NCBI RefSeq assembly: GCF_000754805.1 | Contig: NZ_KN150731.1 | Span: forward strand, 1,506,492 to 1,570,491 | Length of the DNA: 64,000 nucleotides | Direction of reading: 5' to 3' | Source: Yersinia frederiksenii ATCC 33641 | GTDB lineage: Bacteria; Pseudomonadota; Gammaproteobacteria; Enterobacterales; Enterobacteriaceae | In this document: piece by piece, positions 1 through 10,183 of the stretch | Layout of the letters: the number at the start of each line of letters is the position of its first letter | Position numbering within the stretch: the stretch's first letter is position 1 | Notes under the pieces: model-generated | Told to the model about the DNA's origin: nothing | The model's input: the letters and a program-made list of their open reading frames with translations, nothing else | The model's database searches: none | Position numbers and translations under genes: made by a program

Positions 1-792
1 CCATTAACCAGTATGTTCTTGTTTGGTCCGAGCCAGCCCTCTGCGGTGCTGAACTATCGTCCGGCATTGCATGATTCGAATGGTCTTTCTATTCATGCGG
101 GCAATGGTGAATGGATCTGGCGACCACTGAATAATCCGAAACACTTGTCGGTCAGTACCTATACGGTGGAAAATCCTAAAGGGTTTGGCCTGCTGCAACG
201 TGGCCGTGAATTCTCGCAATATGAGGATTTAGATGACCGCTATGATCTGCGCCCAAGTGCTTGGGTGGAGCCGCGCGGTGACTGGGGCAAAGGTAAAGTC
301 GAGCTGGTGGAAATCCCAACGGCGGATGAAACCAACGACAATATCGTCGCGTTCTGGACACCTGACGTGTTGCCGGATGCGAAGAACTCATTGGATCTGA
401 ACTACCGCCTGCATTTCACCCGTGATGAAGAGAAATTACATTCACCGGAAATGGCCTATGTGAAACAGACTCTGCGTTCAACCGGGGATGTGAAACAGTC
501 AAATCTGATTCGTCAACCTGATGGCAGTGTGGCTTTCCTGATTGATTTTGTTGGCCCAGTGCTGAAATCACTTGATGAAAAGGCACCACTGACCTCGCAG
601 GTGAGTATCGACGAAAACGGTGAATTGATTGAAAATTCTATTCGCTACAACCCAGTCACTAAAGGCTGGCGTTTGACACTGCGGCTAAAAGTTAAGGATG
701 CTAAAAAACCGATAGAGATGCGCGCCGCGCTGGTTAATGGCGATAAAATCCTGACTGAAACCTGGAGCTATCAGCTACCTGCCGATGAATAA
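1..792 (+). CDS. opgG: Glucan biosynthesis protein G (C-terminal part, gene runs in from upstream)
   Basis: This is the 3' part (about 264 codons) of the periplasmic protein needed to make osmoregulated periplasmic glucans, thought to add or shape the beta-1,6 branches. The frame is open from base 1, so the true start and signal peptide lie outside the window; the internal ATG at 13 is not the start. The visible part carries the end of the carbohydrate-binding-like domain and the C-terminal Ig-like domain of the MdoG/OpgG family and ends in SYQLPADE. Its stop overlaps the start of opgH by 8 bases, so the two are translationally coupled as in other enterobacteria. The assignment rests on sequence resemblance and on the opgH neighbour. 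Confidence 0.95.
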   Translation, partial: PLTSMFLFGPSQPSAVLNYRPALHDSNGLSIHAGNGEWIWRPLNNPKHLSVSTYTVENPKGFGLLQRGREFSQYEDLDDRYDLRPSAWVEPRGDWGKGKVELVEIPTADETNDNIVAFWTPDVLPDAKNSLDLNYRLHFTRDEEKLHSPEMAYVKQTLRSTGDVKQSNLIRQPDGSVAFLIDFVGPVLKSLDEKAPLTSQVSIDENGELIENSIRYNPVTKGWRLTLRLKVKDAKKPIEMRAALVNGDKILTETWSYQLPADE

Positions 793-3382
793 GTCAAATC
801 AATCTCCTGTACAGGATTACATTGCGGATTTGCCCCTGACTGCGCAGCAGCAAGGGGCGCTACGTGATGCTTTACCTGAGGATGTGCTACTTGATAGCAC
901 ACCGGATGCCATCCCTCGGGTGCATCAGCAACTGGCAGCTAGCATATCTGAGTCTGAACTCACTTTTAGTGAGCAAGACAGTGCGTTGGCATCCGTCAAT
1001 GCACGTTTGCAAGCCGCATGGCCAGATGCACTCAATGATGGCAAGTTATTGGCGCAAGATGCAGAAGGGCGCACGGTTATTCATGCTATGCCGCCGATCA
1101 AACGCACCAGTATGGCACCGCAAGCATGGCGCACCAATCCGGTAGGGCGTTTTTGGGATTCATTACTGGGTCGCAGCTCAGTTTCACGGGTACAGACCCA
1201 TGAAGAAGCCGCGGCTGAGAAAAAGTGGCGTAGCGTAGGCTCGCTGCGTCGCTATATCTTGCTGATACTGATTGTGCTGCAAACGACTATCGCGACCAGC
1301 TATATGAAGACCATTCTGCCTTATCAGGGCTGGGCATTAATCGATCCTTTCGAGATCTGGCAACAGAATTGGCAGGTGTCGGTGATGCAATTGCTGCCTT
1401 ATTTGCTGCAAACCGGCATCCTTATTCTGTTTGCCATTCTGTTCTGCTGGGTCTCTGCCGGTTTCTGGACCGCGCTGATGGGGTTCCTGCAATTACTGAT
1501 TGGCAAAGATAAATACAGCATTTCCTCCACCATTAAAGGGGATGAGGCATTAAATCCTGCGCACCGAACTGCGCTGATTATGCCAATCTGTAATGAGGAC
1601 GTAGAGCGAGTATTCGCCGGACTGCGGGCAACCTATGAGTCTGTGGCCGCGACGGGGCAGCTTGAGCACTTTGATATTTATGTGTTGAGCGACAGCTATG
1701 ACCCTGATATCTGTGTGGCAGAGCAGAAAGCCTGGCTGGAACTGTGTCGCGATGTTGATGGTCATGGCCGCATTTTCTATCGCCGTCGTCGCCGTCGGGT
1801 TAAACGTAAAAGTGGCAATATTGACGATTTTTGCCGTCGTTGGGGCAGCCAGTATAGCTATATGGTGATTCTGGATGCCGATAGCGTGATGAGCGGTGGC
1901 TGTTTGACTGGTTTGGTACGGCTAATGGAAGCCAATCCAAATGCCGGGATCATTCAATCTGCGCCGAAAGCATCTGGTATGGATACGTTGTATGCCCGCG
2001 TCCAGCAATTTGCCACCCGAGTTTATGGCCCGCTGTTCACTGCCGGCTTACATTACTGGCAGTTGGGTGAATCTCATTATTGGGGCCATAACGCCATCAT
2101 TCGGGTGAAACCTTTTATTGAGCACTGCGCACTGGCACCTTTGCCCGGTGAAGGCTCATTCGCTGGTGCTATCTTGTCCCATGACTTTGTGGAAGCGGCA
2201 TTAATGCGCCGTGCCGGATGGGGAGTGTGGATTGCTTATGACTTACCGGGCAGCTATGAAGAATTGCCGCCTAACTTGCTGGATGAGCTAAAACGCGACC
2301 GCCGGTGGTGCCACGGCAACTTGATGAATTTTAGGTTGTTCTTGGTTAAAGGCATGCACCCAGTGCATCGGGCGGTATTCCTTACTGGCGTGATGTCATA
2401 TCTGTCAGCACCGCTGTGGTTTATGTTCCTGGTGCTGTGTACTGCACTGCAAGCGGTACATACCCTGATGGAGCCGCAATACTTCCTGCAACCACGCCAA
2501 CTGTTCCCGGTTTGGCCTCAGTGGCGGCCAGAATTGGCCATCGGGTTGTTCTCCACCACCTTGGTTTTGCTGTTCTTGCCTAAGTTACTCAGCATCATTT
2601 TGATCTGGGCGAAAGGGGCGAAAGAGTATGGTGGGGCAATCCGCCTGCTGGTGTCGATGTTGTCTGAAATGCTGTTCTCAGTATTGCTGGCACCGGTCAG
2701 GATGTTATTCCATACCGTATTTGTGGTCAGCGCTTTTCTCGGGTGGTCAGTGCAATGGAATTCACCGCAGCGTGATGATGATGCCACTCCCTGGAGTGAA
2801 GCGATGGTGCGTCATGGGCCACAGCTATTATTGGGTTTAGTCTGGGCGGGTGGTGTAGCCTGGCTGGATCTGCGCTTCTTGTGGTGGCTATCGCCGATTG
2901 TCTTCTCGCTGATTCTCTCTCCCGTGGTCTCGGTTCTGTCTAGCCGTCGCACTTTGGGGCTTGCCAGTAAACGGGCTAAATTGTTCCTGATCCCGGAAGA
3001 ATATAGTCCGCCACGAGAATTGGTGGCGACGGAAGAGTATCTGAAGCTTAACCATCAACGTGCGCTCAGTAATGGCTTCTTCCATGCAGTGATGAATCCG
3101 TCGTATAACGCGTTGGTCAGTGCTATGGCAACTGCCCGCCATCACACTCGCGCGATTATCGAACAGGTTCGTACCGAGCGGGTAGCACAGGCGCTGGAAG
3201 CTGGGCCAGATAAACTGGCTAAATTGCAGCGGCTGGAACTGCTCAGTGATCCGGTGCTGATTACGCGTTTGCATCAGCAAGTGTGGCAGCAGCCGGAGCA
3301 ATATCGGGTCTGGAACGGATATTATCGCCAGCTGGCGCATAATATGAAGGCATTCCCGGCAGCTAAGTCGCTAATCCTGTAA
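785..3382 (+). CDS. opgH: Glucans biosynthesis glucosyltransferase H
   Basis: An inner-membrane family 2 glycosyltransferase that polymerises glucose from UDP-glucose into the linear beta-1,2 backbone of periplasmic glucans and passes it to the periplasm. The 865-residue product has two N-terminal membrane segments (about residues 155-235), a cytoplasmic GT-A domain with the DADS metal-binding motif, a later RDRRWCHGN acceptor motif, and a C-terminal membrane bundle. Length is close to the E. coli protein (about 847). It follows opgG with an 8-base overlap and is followed by a strong terminator, so opgGH is the operon end. Confidence 0.97.
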   Translation: MNKSNQSPVQDYIADLPLTAQQQGALRDALPEDVLLDSTPDAIPRVHQQLAASISESELTFSEQDSALASVNARLQAAWPDALNDGKLLAQDAEGRTVIHAMPPIKRTSMAPQAWRTNPVGRFWDSLLGRSSVSRVQTHEEAAAEKKWRSVGSLRRYILLILIVLQTTIATSYMKTILPYQGWALIDPFEIWQQNWQVSVMQLLPYLLQTGILILFAILFCWVSAGFWTALMGFLQLLIGKDKYSISSTIKGDEALNPAHRTALIMPICNEDVERVFAGLRATYESVAATGQLEHFDIYVLSDSYDPDICVAEQKAWLELCRDVDGHGRIFYRRRRRRVKRKSGNIDDFCRRWGSQYSYMVILDADSVMSGGCLTGLVRLMEANPNAGIIQSAPKASGMDTLYARVQQFATRVYGPLFTAGLHYWQLGESHYWGHNAIIRVKPFIEHCALAPLPGEGSFAGAILSHDFVEAALMRRAGWGVWIAYDLPGSYEELPPNLLDELKRDRRWCHGNLMNFRLFLVKGMHPVHRAVFLTGVMSYLSAPLWFMFLVLCTALQAVHTLMEPQYFLQPRQLFPVWPQWRPELAIGLFSTTLVLLFLPKLLSIILIWAKGAKEYGGAIRLLVSMLSEMLFSVLLAPVRMLFHTVFVVSAFLGWSVQWNSPQRDDDATPWSEAMVRHGPQLLLGLVWAGGVAWLDLRFLWWLSPIVFSLILSPVVSVLSSRRTLGLASKRAKLFLIPEEYSPPRELVATEEYLKLNHQRALSNGFFHAVMNPSYNALVSAMATARHHTRAIIEQVRTERVAQALEAGPDKLAKLQRLELLSDPVLITRLHQQVWQQPEQYRVWNGYYRQLAHNMKAFPAAKSLIL

Positions 3383-3406
3383 TCAATCACCATAATCTTA
3401 AAATAG

Positions 3407-3443
3407 AAAACGGGCCTACAGCATGTATTGCCCGTTTTTTTTT
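3407..3443 (+). terminator. Rho-independent terminator after opgH
   Basis: The arms AAAACGGGC and GCCCGTTTT are separated by about 14 bases and followed by a run of T. It lies 24 bases after the opgH stop. Confidence 0.85.
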
Positions 3444-3458
3444 GCAGCTAATCAGGCC

Positions 3459-3492
3459 GCCTCTTAACACTCGCTGTACGGCCTCTTAACAC
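3459..3492. repeat. 12-bp direct repeat upstream of yceK
   Basis: GCCTCTTAACAC occurs at 3459-3470 and again, identical, at 3481-3492, a 22-base period (about two helical turns). The function is unknown; it could be a paired operator or a small duplication. Confidence 0.5.
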
Positions 3493-3569
3493 ACCACTAT
3501 GATAAACTACATTCAGTCCTGAATATGAAAGCGTTCATTATCTGAATGGCAAATTGTGTGAGTCCCATG

Positions 3570-3827
3570 TTTAAACCAATCAATCGTCGGTCTGGTACGA
3601 TACCAATCTTACTGCTGGGAACAAGTATGATGCTGTTGTCCGGTTGCGGGAGCATTATCAGCCGTACAGTGCCGGGGCAGGGGCATGGACACCAATATTA
3701 TCCCGGTGTGCAATGGGATATGCGTGAGGGGCCATGGAAATATGTCACGGTGATTGATGTCCCCCTATCAATGATTGTTGATACTTTTATGCTACCCATT
3801 GATGCCCGCCACGGCCCCTACGAATAA
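3570..3827 (+). CDS. yceK: YceK/YidQ family lipoprotein
   Basis: A small predicted lipoprotein of 85 residues from the ATG at 3570. It has a basic N-terminus, a hydrophobic stretch and a lipobox LLSG-C, so the mature protein starts at that Cys. The region after the lipobox (GSIISRTVPGQGHG) and the C-terminal PIDARHGPYE closely match E. coli YceK, which also follows opgH. An in-frame ATG at 3546 would add eight residues (MANCVSPM) that do not suit a signal peptide, so 3570 is preferred; neither has a strong ribosome site. The molecular role is unknown. Confidence 0.85.
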   Translation, partial: FKPINRRSGTIPILLLGTSMMLLSGCGSIISRTVPGQGHGHQYYPGVQWDMREGPWKYVTVIDVPLSMIVDTFMLPIDARHGPYE

Positions 3828-3844
3828 CAGCAGGAGTGACATAG

Positions 3845-4276
3845 ATGCCAATCAAACCGACTTTCTCCCATCCGCCGGTATTAGCGCCAAGCGCTGTGAT
3901 GCGAATTGCCAGACCGACGGATAACCTGGCAATGGTCAGTGAGATGTACTGCTGTGGTTTGGGGTTCAGCCCATTGGGCCACTTTACTGATCACCAAGGA
4001 TTCGATGGGGTCATTCTCGGCCACCCACATCACGCTTATCATCTAGAGTTTACTCATCACCGTGGTGTTGAGGTAGGGGCGGCACCCACGCAGGATAACT
4101 TATTAGTGTTCTATATCCCGGACGAGAAGCTGTGGACCAGTCAATGCCAACAAATGTTAGTTGCCGGTTTTAACGCCGTTGCATCATATAATCCGTATTG
4201 GGATGTGAGCGGAAAAACCTTTGAAGATACTGATGGTTATCGCGTGGTATTGCAGCAACGAGAGTGGACGCTATAG
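3845..4276 (+). CDS. VOC-fold (glyoxalase/bleomycin-resistance-like) protein
   Basis: A 143-residue protein of the vicinal oxygen chelate superfamily, of the YycE-like type. The N-terminal RIARPTDNLAMVSEMYCCGLGF reads as the first beta-alpha unit of the fold (split here: RIARPTDNLAM then VSEMYCCGLGF), followed by HxxH-containing strands (GHPHHAYHLEFTHH) and a C-terminal GYRVVLQQ strand. Such proteins bind a metal and act as dioxygenases, isomerases or binding proteins; the substrate cannot be told here. It starts 17 bases after yceK, with AGGAGTGAC upstream, so it may be co-transcribed. It has no counterpart at this place in E. coli. Confidence 0.8.
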   Translation: MPIKPTFSHPPVLAPSAVMRIARPTDNLAMVSEMYCCGLGFSPLGHFTDHQGFDGVILGHPHHAYHLEFTHHRGVEVGAAPTQDNLLVFYIPDEKLWTSQCQQMLVAGFNAVASYNPYWDVSGKTFEDTDGYRVVLQQREWTL

Positions 4277-4306
4277 CTATTTCGATAGTATAAATTTGCC
4301 ATAAAG

Positions 4307-4331
4307 AAACCCGCCACAAGGACGGGTTTTT
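4307..4331. terminator. Bidirectional terminator between the VOC gene and the peptide transporter
   Basis: AAACCCG and CGGGTTT form a stem around a nine-base loop with T-rich flanks on both strands. It lies between two convergent genes. Confidence 0.75.
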
Positions 4332-4358
4332 GCATCGCGCTTGGTTAAACAATCACTA

Positions 4359-5894
4359 TCAGGCGGCTTGCTGGCCCTGAGTATTGTTCATTAAGCGGCG
4401 GATAGGCACGATAAGCAATATCAAGACTGCAGCACAGATAACCAAAGCAATTGAGCAACGTGCAAACAGGGTTGGCAACATATCAAGCTGGTCAGCTTTA
4501 ACATGACCGCCAATCAAGCCCGCCGCCAGATTACCCAGTGAGCTGGCACAGAACCACAGCCCCATGACCTGGCCGCGCATTCTGTCCGGTGCCAGTAACG
4601 TCATAGTCGCCAGCCCAATAGGACTCAAGCATAATTCACCCAGGGTTAGCAGCAGAATACTCATCACTAGCCATAATGGCGAAACACCGGCCCCACCACT
4701 GCTGAGCACATGTTGTGCGGCATACATCATTACGGCGAAGCCCGCAGCGGCACATAAGATACCAATGACGAATTTAGTGATACTGCTCGGCTGAATGTTC
4801 TTCTTAGCCAGCGCAGGCCATGCCCAGCTGAATACCGGTGCCAACAGAATGATAAATAATGCGTTTATCGATTGGAACCAGACTGTTGGGATCTCAAAGC
4901 CCATAACAGTACGGTTGGTATAATCATTAGCAAACAAGTTAAATGAGGTTGGCTTCTGTTCAAAAGCTGACCAGAAGAATGCCGCCGACACCAACAGAAT
5001 AAAGCACACCAGCAGACGGGCGCGGTCTTTACGGCTCATATTGGCAAAAGCAAACAGATAAACAAAATAGAGGGTGACGGAGGCGGCGATAACATACACC
5101 AGTAAGCTGGCAATCAACACCGGGTTAATCGGGATAACACCCTGAGAAATCAACACGATAATTACCACAACCACTGCCATGATGGCGGTAACCCACTTGC
5201 CCACTCCCTGACGTTGAACGGTTGGTTTATTCCAGCTTGAGTCGAGGCCAACTTCTGCGTCATAGCGCTTCATGGCCGGGATGGCAAAACCACGAAAGAT
5301 AAGTAATGCCACCAGCATACCAATCCCACCGATACCAAAGCCCCAGTGCCAGCCATGGGTGCGCAGCAACCAACCGGAGAGCAGTGGCGCAATAAACGAC
5401 CCCATATTGATGCCCATATAGAACAGTGAAAAACCACCGTCACGACGGGCATCACCCGGCTTATACAGCGTCCCGACCATCACTGAGATACAGGTTTTGA
5501 ACAGGCCAGTACCCAGCACAATAAATACTAAGCCAATAAAGAACAGGTCGTTACCAAAGAAGGCTGATAGGGCAATTGACAGGTGGCCTAGTGCAATCAG
5601 AATAGAGCCGTACCAAACCGCTCGCTGCTGTCCGAGCCAATTGTCAGCCAGCCAACCACCGGGTAATGCCGCCAAATACATGCTACCAGCAAAAATCCCG
5701 ACAATAGCCGAGGCTTGTTCACGCGGCAGACCCATACCGCCATCGAATACAGTGGCGGCCATAAATAGAATTAAGAGGGGGCGGATGCCGTAAAACGAGA
5801 AACGCTCCCACATTTCGGAAAGAAACAGCCCGCTGAGCGGATAAGGATGGCCAAAGAAGGTACGACCGCTTTGGTTGTTAACAGAGGTTTGCAT
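4359..5894 (-). CDS. POT/PTR family proton-dependent oligopeptide transporter
   Basis: An inner-membrane major facilitator protein that imports di- and tripeptides with protons. The ExxER signature of the POT family is seen in SEMWERFSFYG near the N-terminus, followed by 12-14 hydrophobic segments over 511 residues. The start at 5894 (MQTSVNN) is chosen over the upstream ATG at 5987 because GGAAGA precedes it and the extra 31 residues are not hydrophobic or conserved in kind. The sequence does not look like E. coli DtpA-D; it resembles the Shewanella/Gram-positive type of POT carrier. It stands alone, with an AT-rich 331-base region upstream. Confidence 0.9.
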   Translation of the reverse strand: MQTSVNNQSGRTFFGHPYPLSGLFLSEMWERFSFYGIRPLLILFMAATVFDGGMGLPREQASAIVGIFAGSMYLAALPGGWLADNWLGQQRAVWYGSILIALGHLSIALSAFFGNDLFFIGLVFIVLGTGLFKTCISVMVGTLYKPGDARRDGGFSLFYMGINMGSFIAPLLSGWLLRTHGWHWGFGIGGIGMLVALLIFRGFAIPAMKRYDAEVGLDSSWNKPTVQRQGVGKWVTAIMAVVVVIIVLISQGVIPINPVLIASLLVYVIAASVTLYFVYLFAFANMSRKDRARLLVCFILLVSAAFFWSAFEQKPTSFNLFANDYTNRTVMGFEIPTVWFQSINALFIILLAPVFSWAWPALAKKNIQPSSITKFVIGILCAAAGFAVMMYAAQHVLSSGGAGVSPLWLVMSILLLTLGELCLSPIGLATMTLLAPDRMRGQVMGLWFCASSLGNLAAGLIGGHVKADQLDMLPTLFARCSIALVICAAVLILLIVPIRRLMNNTQGQQAA

Positions 5895-6225
5895 AAAGTC
5901 TTCCCATAGAATCGCCGTAAAATGAGCGAATAAACCATCATCGAATGTTACCCTTTTGGCACTACGGCCGGTTCTCAGGCTTAACACTCGTTACAGTAGA
6001 ATTTAACGCAATAATAACGTCATTTTTTAGTGTCCATCGGGGTTATATCGTATTTTTAGATGAAAAGTCGACACGCATCGCATTTATCAGGGTTATGTTT
6101 CTGGCTTTAACCTGTTTTCGCTACAAAAATGTATGATATTCTCTAATGAAATATAAAATATTAATTATATTAATCAATTAGTTAAAATAAAAACTGAAAA
6201 TTTTATTGGTTCAATGACTAATTAT
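5895..6225. other. Intergenic region upstream of the peptide transporter
   Basis: 331 bases between two minus-strand genes. The part near 6130-6220 is strongly AT-rich (runs of AATATAAAATATTAATTATA type). It should hold the transporter promoter; I see no convincing operator, RNA gene or conserved small ORF. Confidence 0.4.
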
Positions 6226-7470
6226 TTAACTGTCTTGTGGTTGTTGAACTTCACGTTGCCGTGCTTTTAAGGGTTGGCGCTGCAAACACCAGTAAGAATA
6301 AATCGCGTTAAACAGCACGACGACCGCCGTGACACAGAACACTGCACGGAAGCCATAACTGGCGGAAACCGCAGCACCTAATAGCGGGCCACTGACGTTA
6401 CCGACATCACGAAATGATTGGTTGTAGCTAAAAATCCTACCAGCCACTTGATTAGTACAGTTATAAATTAATAACGTCTGCACCGCGGGCAGCAAGGCTC
6501 CATCCGTTGCACCCAATAAAAAGCGCAGAATCCCCAGTTGCAGCGGCGTTTGAACAAAAGCCATCGGGATCAGAATCAAGATTGATAGTGCCAGCATGGC
6601 AATCAAAATACGCTCCGGGCCGATTTTATCGCCCAACCTCCCCAAGCGAGGTGCACTCATCAGTGCAGCAACACCCGGCACCGAGGCAATCAGACCGCTG
6701 ACAAATGCCAGATTATGAATATCACCCGCCAGTTCACGCACATATAACGTCAGGATCGGCGCAATAGAACCGGTCGCAATTTGGATAATCATGGTGGTGA
6801 CAAACAGGCTGAGAATCAGCTTAGGATTTTTTAGCGAGTTAAAAACCTGCCGTCCATTGAGCATGTCTTTTTTCAGTACTGGCGAAAATTGCTCTTTAAC
6901 AGACAACCATGTCATGGCAAAACAGGCGAACAAGACCCCCGCCGTAATAAAGAACACCGGTCGCAAGCCATAGTTATCAGCCAGTAGCCCACCAATCAAT
7001 GGACCAATTAGTGCACCGCTGACCCCACCGGTTGACAGGGTACCCAATGCCCAGCCACTTCTGTTACGCGGGACTTGAGTGGCAATGAGAGCATTGGCAT
7101 TAGGAATAAAGCCACCCAATAGCCCTAAGAGAGCTCGCAGTGCTAAGAACTGCCAGATGTTCTGCGCCATCCCCATCAACACCATCACTATCCCCATACC
7201 GAGTGCTGAGCGCAACAGCATGATTTTGCGACCTTTACGGTCGGCAAGGCTGCCCCAGAATGGCGCTGCAATAGCAGAAAAAAGGAAAGTGATGCTGAAG
7301 ACCAAACCAGACCACATGTTTAATGACTGGTGGCCGCTCACACCGAGTTCCTCCACATAGAGTGGTAGGAAAGGCATGATTAAACTAAACGCCGCGCCGG
7401 TTAGAAAACAACCTAACCAGGTGACAAATAGATTTCTTTTCCAGTTAATAGGTTGCGGGGCCGAGGTCAT
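6226..7470 (-). CDS. mdtG: Multidrug efflux MFS transporter MdtG
   Basis: A 12-segment major facilitator of 414 residues, matching E. coli MdtG (YceE, about 408), which gives resistance to fosfomycin and deoxycholate when overproduced. The loop 2-3 motif [16 protein letters not shown] typical of drug:proton antiporters is present, as is [20 protein letters not shown] in segment 5 (antiporter motif C region). Its position between the opgGH/yceK group and lpxL is the E. coli position. Efflux substrates in this organism are inferred only from the family. Confidence 0.9.
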   Translation of the reverse strand: MTSAPQPINWKRNLFVTWLGCFLTGAAFSLIMPFLPLYVEELGVSGHQSLNMWSGLVFSITFLFSAIAAPFWGSLADRKGRKIMLLRSALGMGIVMVLMGMAQNIWQFLALRALLGLLGGFIPNANALIATQVPRNRSGWALGTLSTGGVSGALIGPLIGGLLADNYGLRPVFFITAGVLFACFAMTWLSVKEQFSPVLKKDMLNGRQVFNSLKNPKLILSLFVTTMIIQIATGSIAPILTLYVRELAGDIHNLAFVSGLIASVPGVAALMSAPRLGRLGDKIGPERILIAMLALSILILIPMAFVQTPLQLGILRFLLGATDGALLPAVQTLLIYNCTNQVAGRIFSYNQSFRDVGNVSGPLLGAAVSASYGFRAVFCVTAVVVLFNAIYSYWCLQRQPLKARQREVQQPQDS

Positions 7471-7741
7471 AAATTACCGATTAAGCAAGTGATTGCTTTG
7501 CGTCTCTTTATTCGTCGATAGGGGCGTTTGAAGGGGCAACAAAGCACAAGAAGAAAACAGTTAGCAAGGTAAGTATGCGCCCATAGTTCATTTACATCAA
7601 TGAGATGAATGTTAGTTTTTATTAAAATGAAAAGGTGGTTTGAAACTGAGAGATAAGCTTATTCTATTGAGGAATAACAGATTCGTACTCATCTGTTTTA
7701 ATGTTATATTCAATATGAGTTTTATCAAAACAGAGGGAGTA
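7471..7741. other. Intergenic region upstream of mdtG
   Basis: Together with the terminator at 7742-7769 this makes a 331-base gap. It should contain the mdtG promoter on the minus strand. An AT-rich part lies at about 7610-7730; no marbox or other operator could be assigned with confidence. Confidence 0.35.
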
Positions 7742-7769
7742 AAAAACCACTCTGATAATGCTAGAGTGG
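7742..7769 (-). terminator. Rho-independent terminator after the DoxX-like gene
   Basis: On the minus strand CCACTCT and AGAGTGG pair around a nine-base loop and are followed directly by TTTTTT. Confidence 0.85.
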
Positions 7770-7801
7770 CTCAGTATTGCCTTAGCCATTAACAAAGATT
7801 G

Positions 7802-8236
7802 CTAGCGATAAGCTTCGTTTTTGGTAATGGAATAACGACCACTACCCAGCAACATGATGGCAATGCCGCCCAAGAAATACATGGCTTCGTTTTCCAGACC
7901 CCAAGCACCTACCTGAGTCAGGGTAAAGAATTTACTGGTACCTACCATCAGTACAGCCACCAATAAATTAACCGCGTAAATAAAAGCTGCTGGGCGAGTA
8001 AATAGGCCCAGAATAATCAGCAGTGGGGTGACAATTTCGCCAATGTAAACGCCATAAGCGACAAAGCCCGGGATCCCTTGAGTTTGTAACGACGCAGCTA
8101 TCCAGCTAGTACCGTGCTGAATTTTTGCCACACCATGAAATAACATTAAAATACCGAAAGTAAGGCGCAATAATAGTCTGCCGCCGTCCGGGTGGTTAGT
8201 TAACCGTGTGAACCAGAGATTGAGAGCTGCTAGCAT
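7802..8236 (-). CDS. DoxX family membrane protein
   Basis: A 144-residue inner-membrane protein with four hydrophobic segments (about 25-45, 58-78, 82-102 and 115-135). FGILMLFHGVAKIQHG and GEIVTPLLIILGLFTRPAA are typical of the DoxX/YphA family. Members are often linked to redox or thiol stress, but the molecular role is not settled. It forms a single-gene unit with its own terminator. A Fur-box-like sequence lies about 130 bases upstream, which would fit iron control if real. The E. coli region has no gene here. Confidence 0.85.
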   Translation of the reverse strand: MLAALNLWFTRLTNHPDGGRLLLRLTFGILMLFHGVAKIQHGTSWIAASLQTQGIPGFVAYGVYIGEIVTPLLIILGLFTRPAAFIYAVNLLVAVLMVGTSKFFTLTQVGAWGLENEAMYFLGGIAIMLLGSGRYSITKNEAYR

Positions 8237-8361
8237 GTGTATATCCTTATCAAGAAAAAAATAACCAGATAATAACTAGGATTAATTATTTGCATTATCA
8301 GTCAGATAAATACTATCTTTCTAGCGGATAAAACTGACAGATTGTATCAAAAAAACTGATA

Positions 8362-8380
8362 TAAACTAATTCTCATTATC
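8362..8380 (-). promoter_or_regulatory. Fur-box-like sequence upstream of the DoxX gene
   Basis: Read on the minus strand, 8380-8362 is GATAATGAGAATTAGTTTA, which matches the 19-base Fur consensus at 14 positions by eye. It is the only such sequence noticed near this gene. Suggestive only, because the region is AT-rich. Confidence 0.4.
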
Positions 8381-8440
8381 ATCTTTAATATCTTTTTCTA
8401 CTATAGTATTCCCGCCACATATTGGAGATATTTCGGGCAA

Positions 8441-9361
8441 TTACTCATACAGTGACGGCGTGCCTTCTGGCCGGGTTTTAAAGCGGCGGTGCAGCCACAT
8501 ATATTGGTCTGTGGCCCGCATAATCTCTTTTTCCACCACTTTGTTCATAAAGGCCGCAGCCTCGACTTCACTATCCAGCGGGAAGTTATCAACCGCGGGC
8601 TGCAAAATCAGTTGATAGCCTTTGCCATCAGGCAATCGGCGTGGGGTGAACGGGATAATGGCGGGTTTACTCATGCGTACCAGCAGGTAAGTCCCGGTGG
8701 TGGTAGCGGCTTGATCGACGGCGAATAATGGCACGAAAACACTGCTGCGTGGACCATAATCATGGTCTGGGGCATACCAGATAATCTCGCCTTGCTTAAG
8801 GCTGCGAATCATTCCTTTCAGATCCTTGCGATCCAACATCGCTTTGTTTGACCGCATCCGGCCCCATGTTTGCATCCAATCCATGGCTTTATTGTCATGA
8901 GGACGATAAACACCGATACCCGGATTGTAGATACCAAAAATACGCGCACCCAGCTCCAGCGTAAGGAAATGCAAGCCAATCAATAACACACCTTTCCCTT
9001 CGTCACGCGCTTGTTGGATATGCTCCAGCCCGCTAACACTGCACCAGCGCTGAATGCGCCAGTTGGGCCAAAACCACGCCATACCGGTTTCAAATAGCCC
9101 CATACCGACGGATTCAAAATTTTTAACTAGCAGCTCTTCACGCTCCGCATGGGGCATATCAGGAAAACATAGCTCCAGGTTGCGTCGTGTTATGCGCTTG
9201 CGCCGTTTGAGAAAACGCATGGAAAAACGGCCAAGCGAAGTACCCATGGTGTAGATAACTGGGTAGGGGAGAAGCACCAGCAGGTAGAGAATACCGAGGC
9301 CGAGCCAGGTCAGCCAATAACGTGGGTGCAGTAGTGAACGATCAAAAGAAGGAACTTGCAT
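8441..9361 (-). CDS. lpxL: Lipid A biosynthesis late acyltransferase (LpxL/LpxP family)
   Basis: An inner-membrane enzyme that adds a secondary acyl chain from acyl-ACP to Kdo2-lipid IVA. The HxxxE-type catalytic motif of the family is present ([12 protein letters not shown]), as are [35 protein letters not shown] and the C-terminal [15 protein letters not shown]. The start at 9361 (MQVPSFDRS) gives 306 residues, equal to E. coli LpxL; the in-frame ATG at 9379 adds six residues without a better ribosome site. Position between mdtG and trhO supports lpxL, but some segments (VEKEIMRA) look like LpxP, so the acyl chain used (laurate, myristate or palmitoleate) is uncertain. Confidence 0.88.
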   Translation of the reverse strand: MQVPSFDRSLLHPRYWLTWLGLGILYLLVLLPYPVIYTMGTSLGRFSMRFLKRRKRITRRNLELCFPDMPHAEREELLVKNFESVGMGLFETGMAWFWPNWRIQRWCSVSGLEHIQQARDEGKGVLLIGLHFLTLELGARIFGIYNPGIGVYRPHDNKAMDWMQTWGRMRSNKAMLDRKDLKGMIRSLKQGEIIWYAPDHDYGPRSSVFVPLFAVDQAATTTGTYLLVRMSKPAIIPFTPRRLPDGKGYQLILQPAVDNFPLDSEVEAAAFMNKVVEKEIMRATDQYMWLHRRFKTRPEGTPSLYE

Positions 9362-9598
9362 ATCTGTTCTCAGCGTCATTGTAATTCATTCGGACAGTTA
9401 ACTAGCTACTATTGATGGCGGACATGATTCAGCCCTGTACCAACCTGTTCATCTGTCGTTTTAAGGTAGACTATTCTGGCATTTTTAGGGGCTTACAGGA
9501 AAAAAGACCGCACCAAAAAGCCTTTTTTATGCTTTTTTGTTGAAGTTTTCGTCAGATAAATCACACATTTGATGGTTATTTAGCCAGCACTCACGCCG

Positions 9599-10183
9599 CT
9601 ATTTTATCGGATTGAGGATGCTGACCAGTTCAGCCAAACTGCTGACCGCCATTTTTTCCATCACTTTCGCCCGGTGCACTTCGACGGTTCTGACGGAGAC
9701 AAAAGCTTTGTCGGCAATATCGCGGTTAATCAATCCCTGCATAACCCATTGAGCAATCATCTGTTCCCTGGGAGTTAGCGAGGCATAGCGCTGTTGTACT
9801 TGCCAGCGGCTCAGCAGTTGCTCTGATTGCAGCAAGCCTTGCTGTAACGCCGCTATCAATGGCGCAGTGGCGACCGGTTTTTGCAAGAAATCGACCGCCC
9901 CAAGTTTCATCTGTTCCACCGCTTGCGGCACTTCGCCATGCGCAGTAAGAAATATCACCGCCAATGTGCTGCTTAACTGGCGCATGCGGGCATAAACCTG
10001 TGTGCCATCAAGTAATGGCATACGAATATCCAGCAATAATACACCAGGCTGATGTAAGTCAGCCTGGGCGAGAAATTGTTCACCGTCATGCCACACCTTC
10101 ACTTTATAGCCAAGGCTTTCCAGTAAAAAACGGCAGGCATCAGTGACGGCAATATCGTCATCAACCAGATGAATCAGAGACAA
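9599..10183 (-). CDS. ttrR: Tetrathionate response regulator TtrR
   Basis: A FixJ/NarL-type response regulator of 194 residues: an N-terminal receiver domain with acidic residues DDD at 8-10, phospho-acceptor Asp52 (LLLDIRMP) and Lys in FLQKPV, then a C-terminal LuxR-type helix-turn-helix (LTPREQMIAQWVMQGLINRD, AFVSVRTVEVHRAKVMEKM). In Salmonella TtrR activates the ttrBCA operon when phosphorylated by TtrS. Its start lies inside the end of ttrS (23-base overlap), so the pair is translated together and is divergent from ttrBCA. Confidence 0.93.
   Translation of the reverse strand: MSLIHLVDDDIAVTDACRFLLESLGYKVKVWHDGEQFLAQADLHQPGVLLLDIRMPLLDGTQVYARMRQLSSTLAVIFLTAHGEVPQAVEQMKLGAVDFLQKPVATAPLIAALQQGLLQSEQLLSRWQVQQRYASLTPREQMIAQWVMQGLINRDIADKAFVSVRTVEVHRAKVMEKMAVSSLAELVSILNPIK

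Noticed and set aside
2888-3340. 150-codon minus-strand frame inside opgH
   Set aside because: Shadow of the opgH coding strand; no ribosome site or family resemblance.
9500-9545. AT-rich hairpin downstream of ttrR as a terminator
   Set aside because: The arms are only AAAAAGC/GCTTTTT with an A-rich loop, so the stem is too weak to call.
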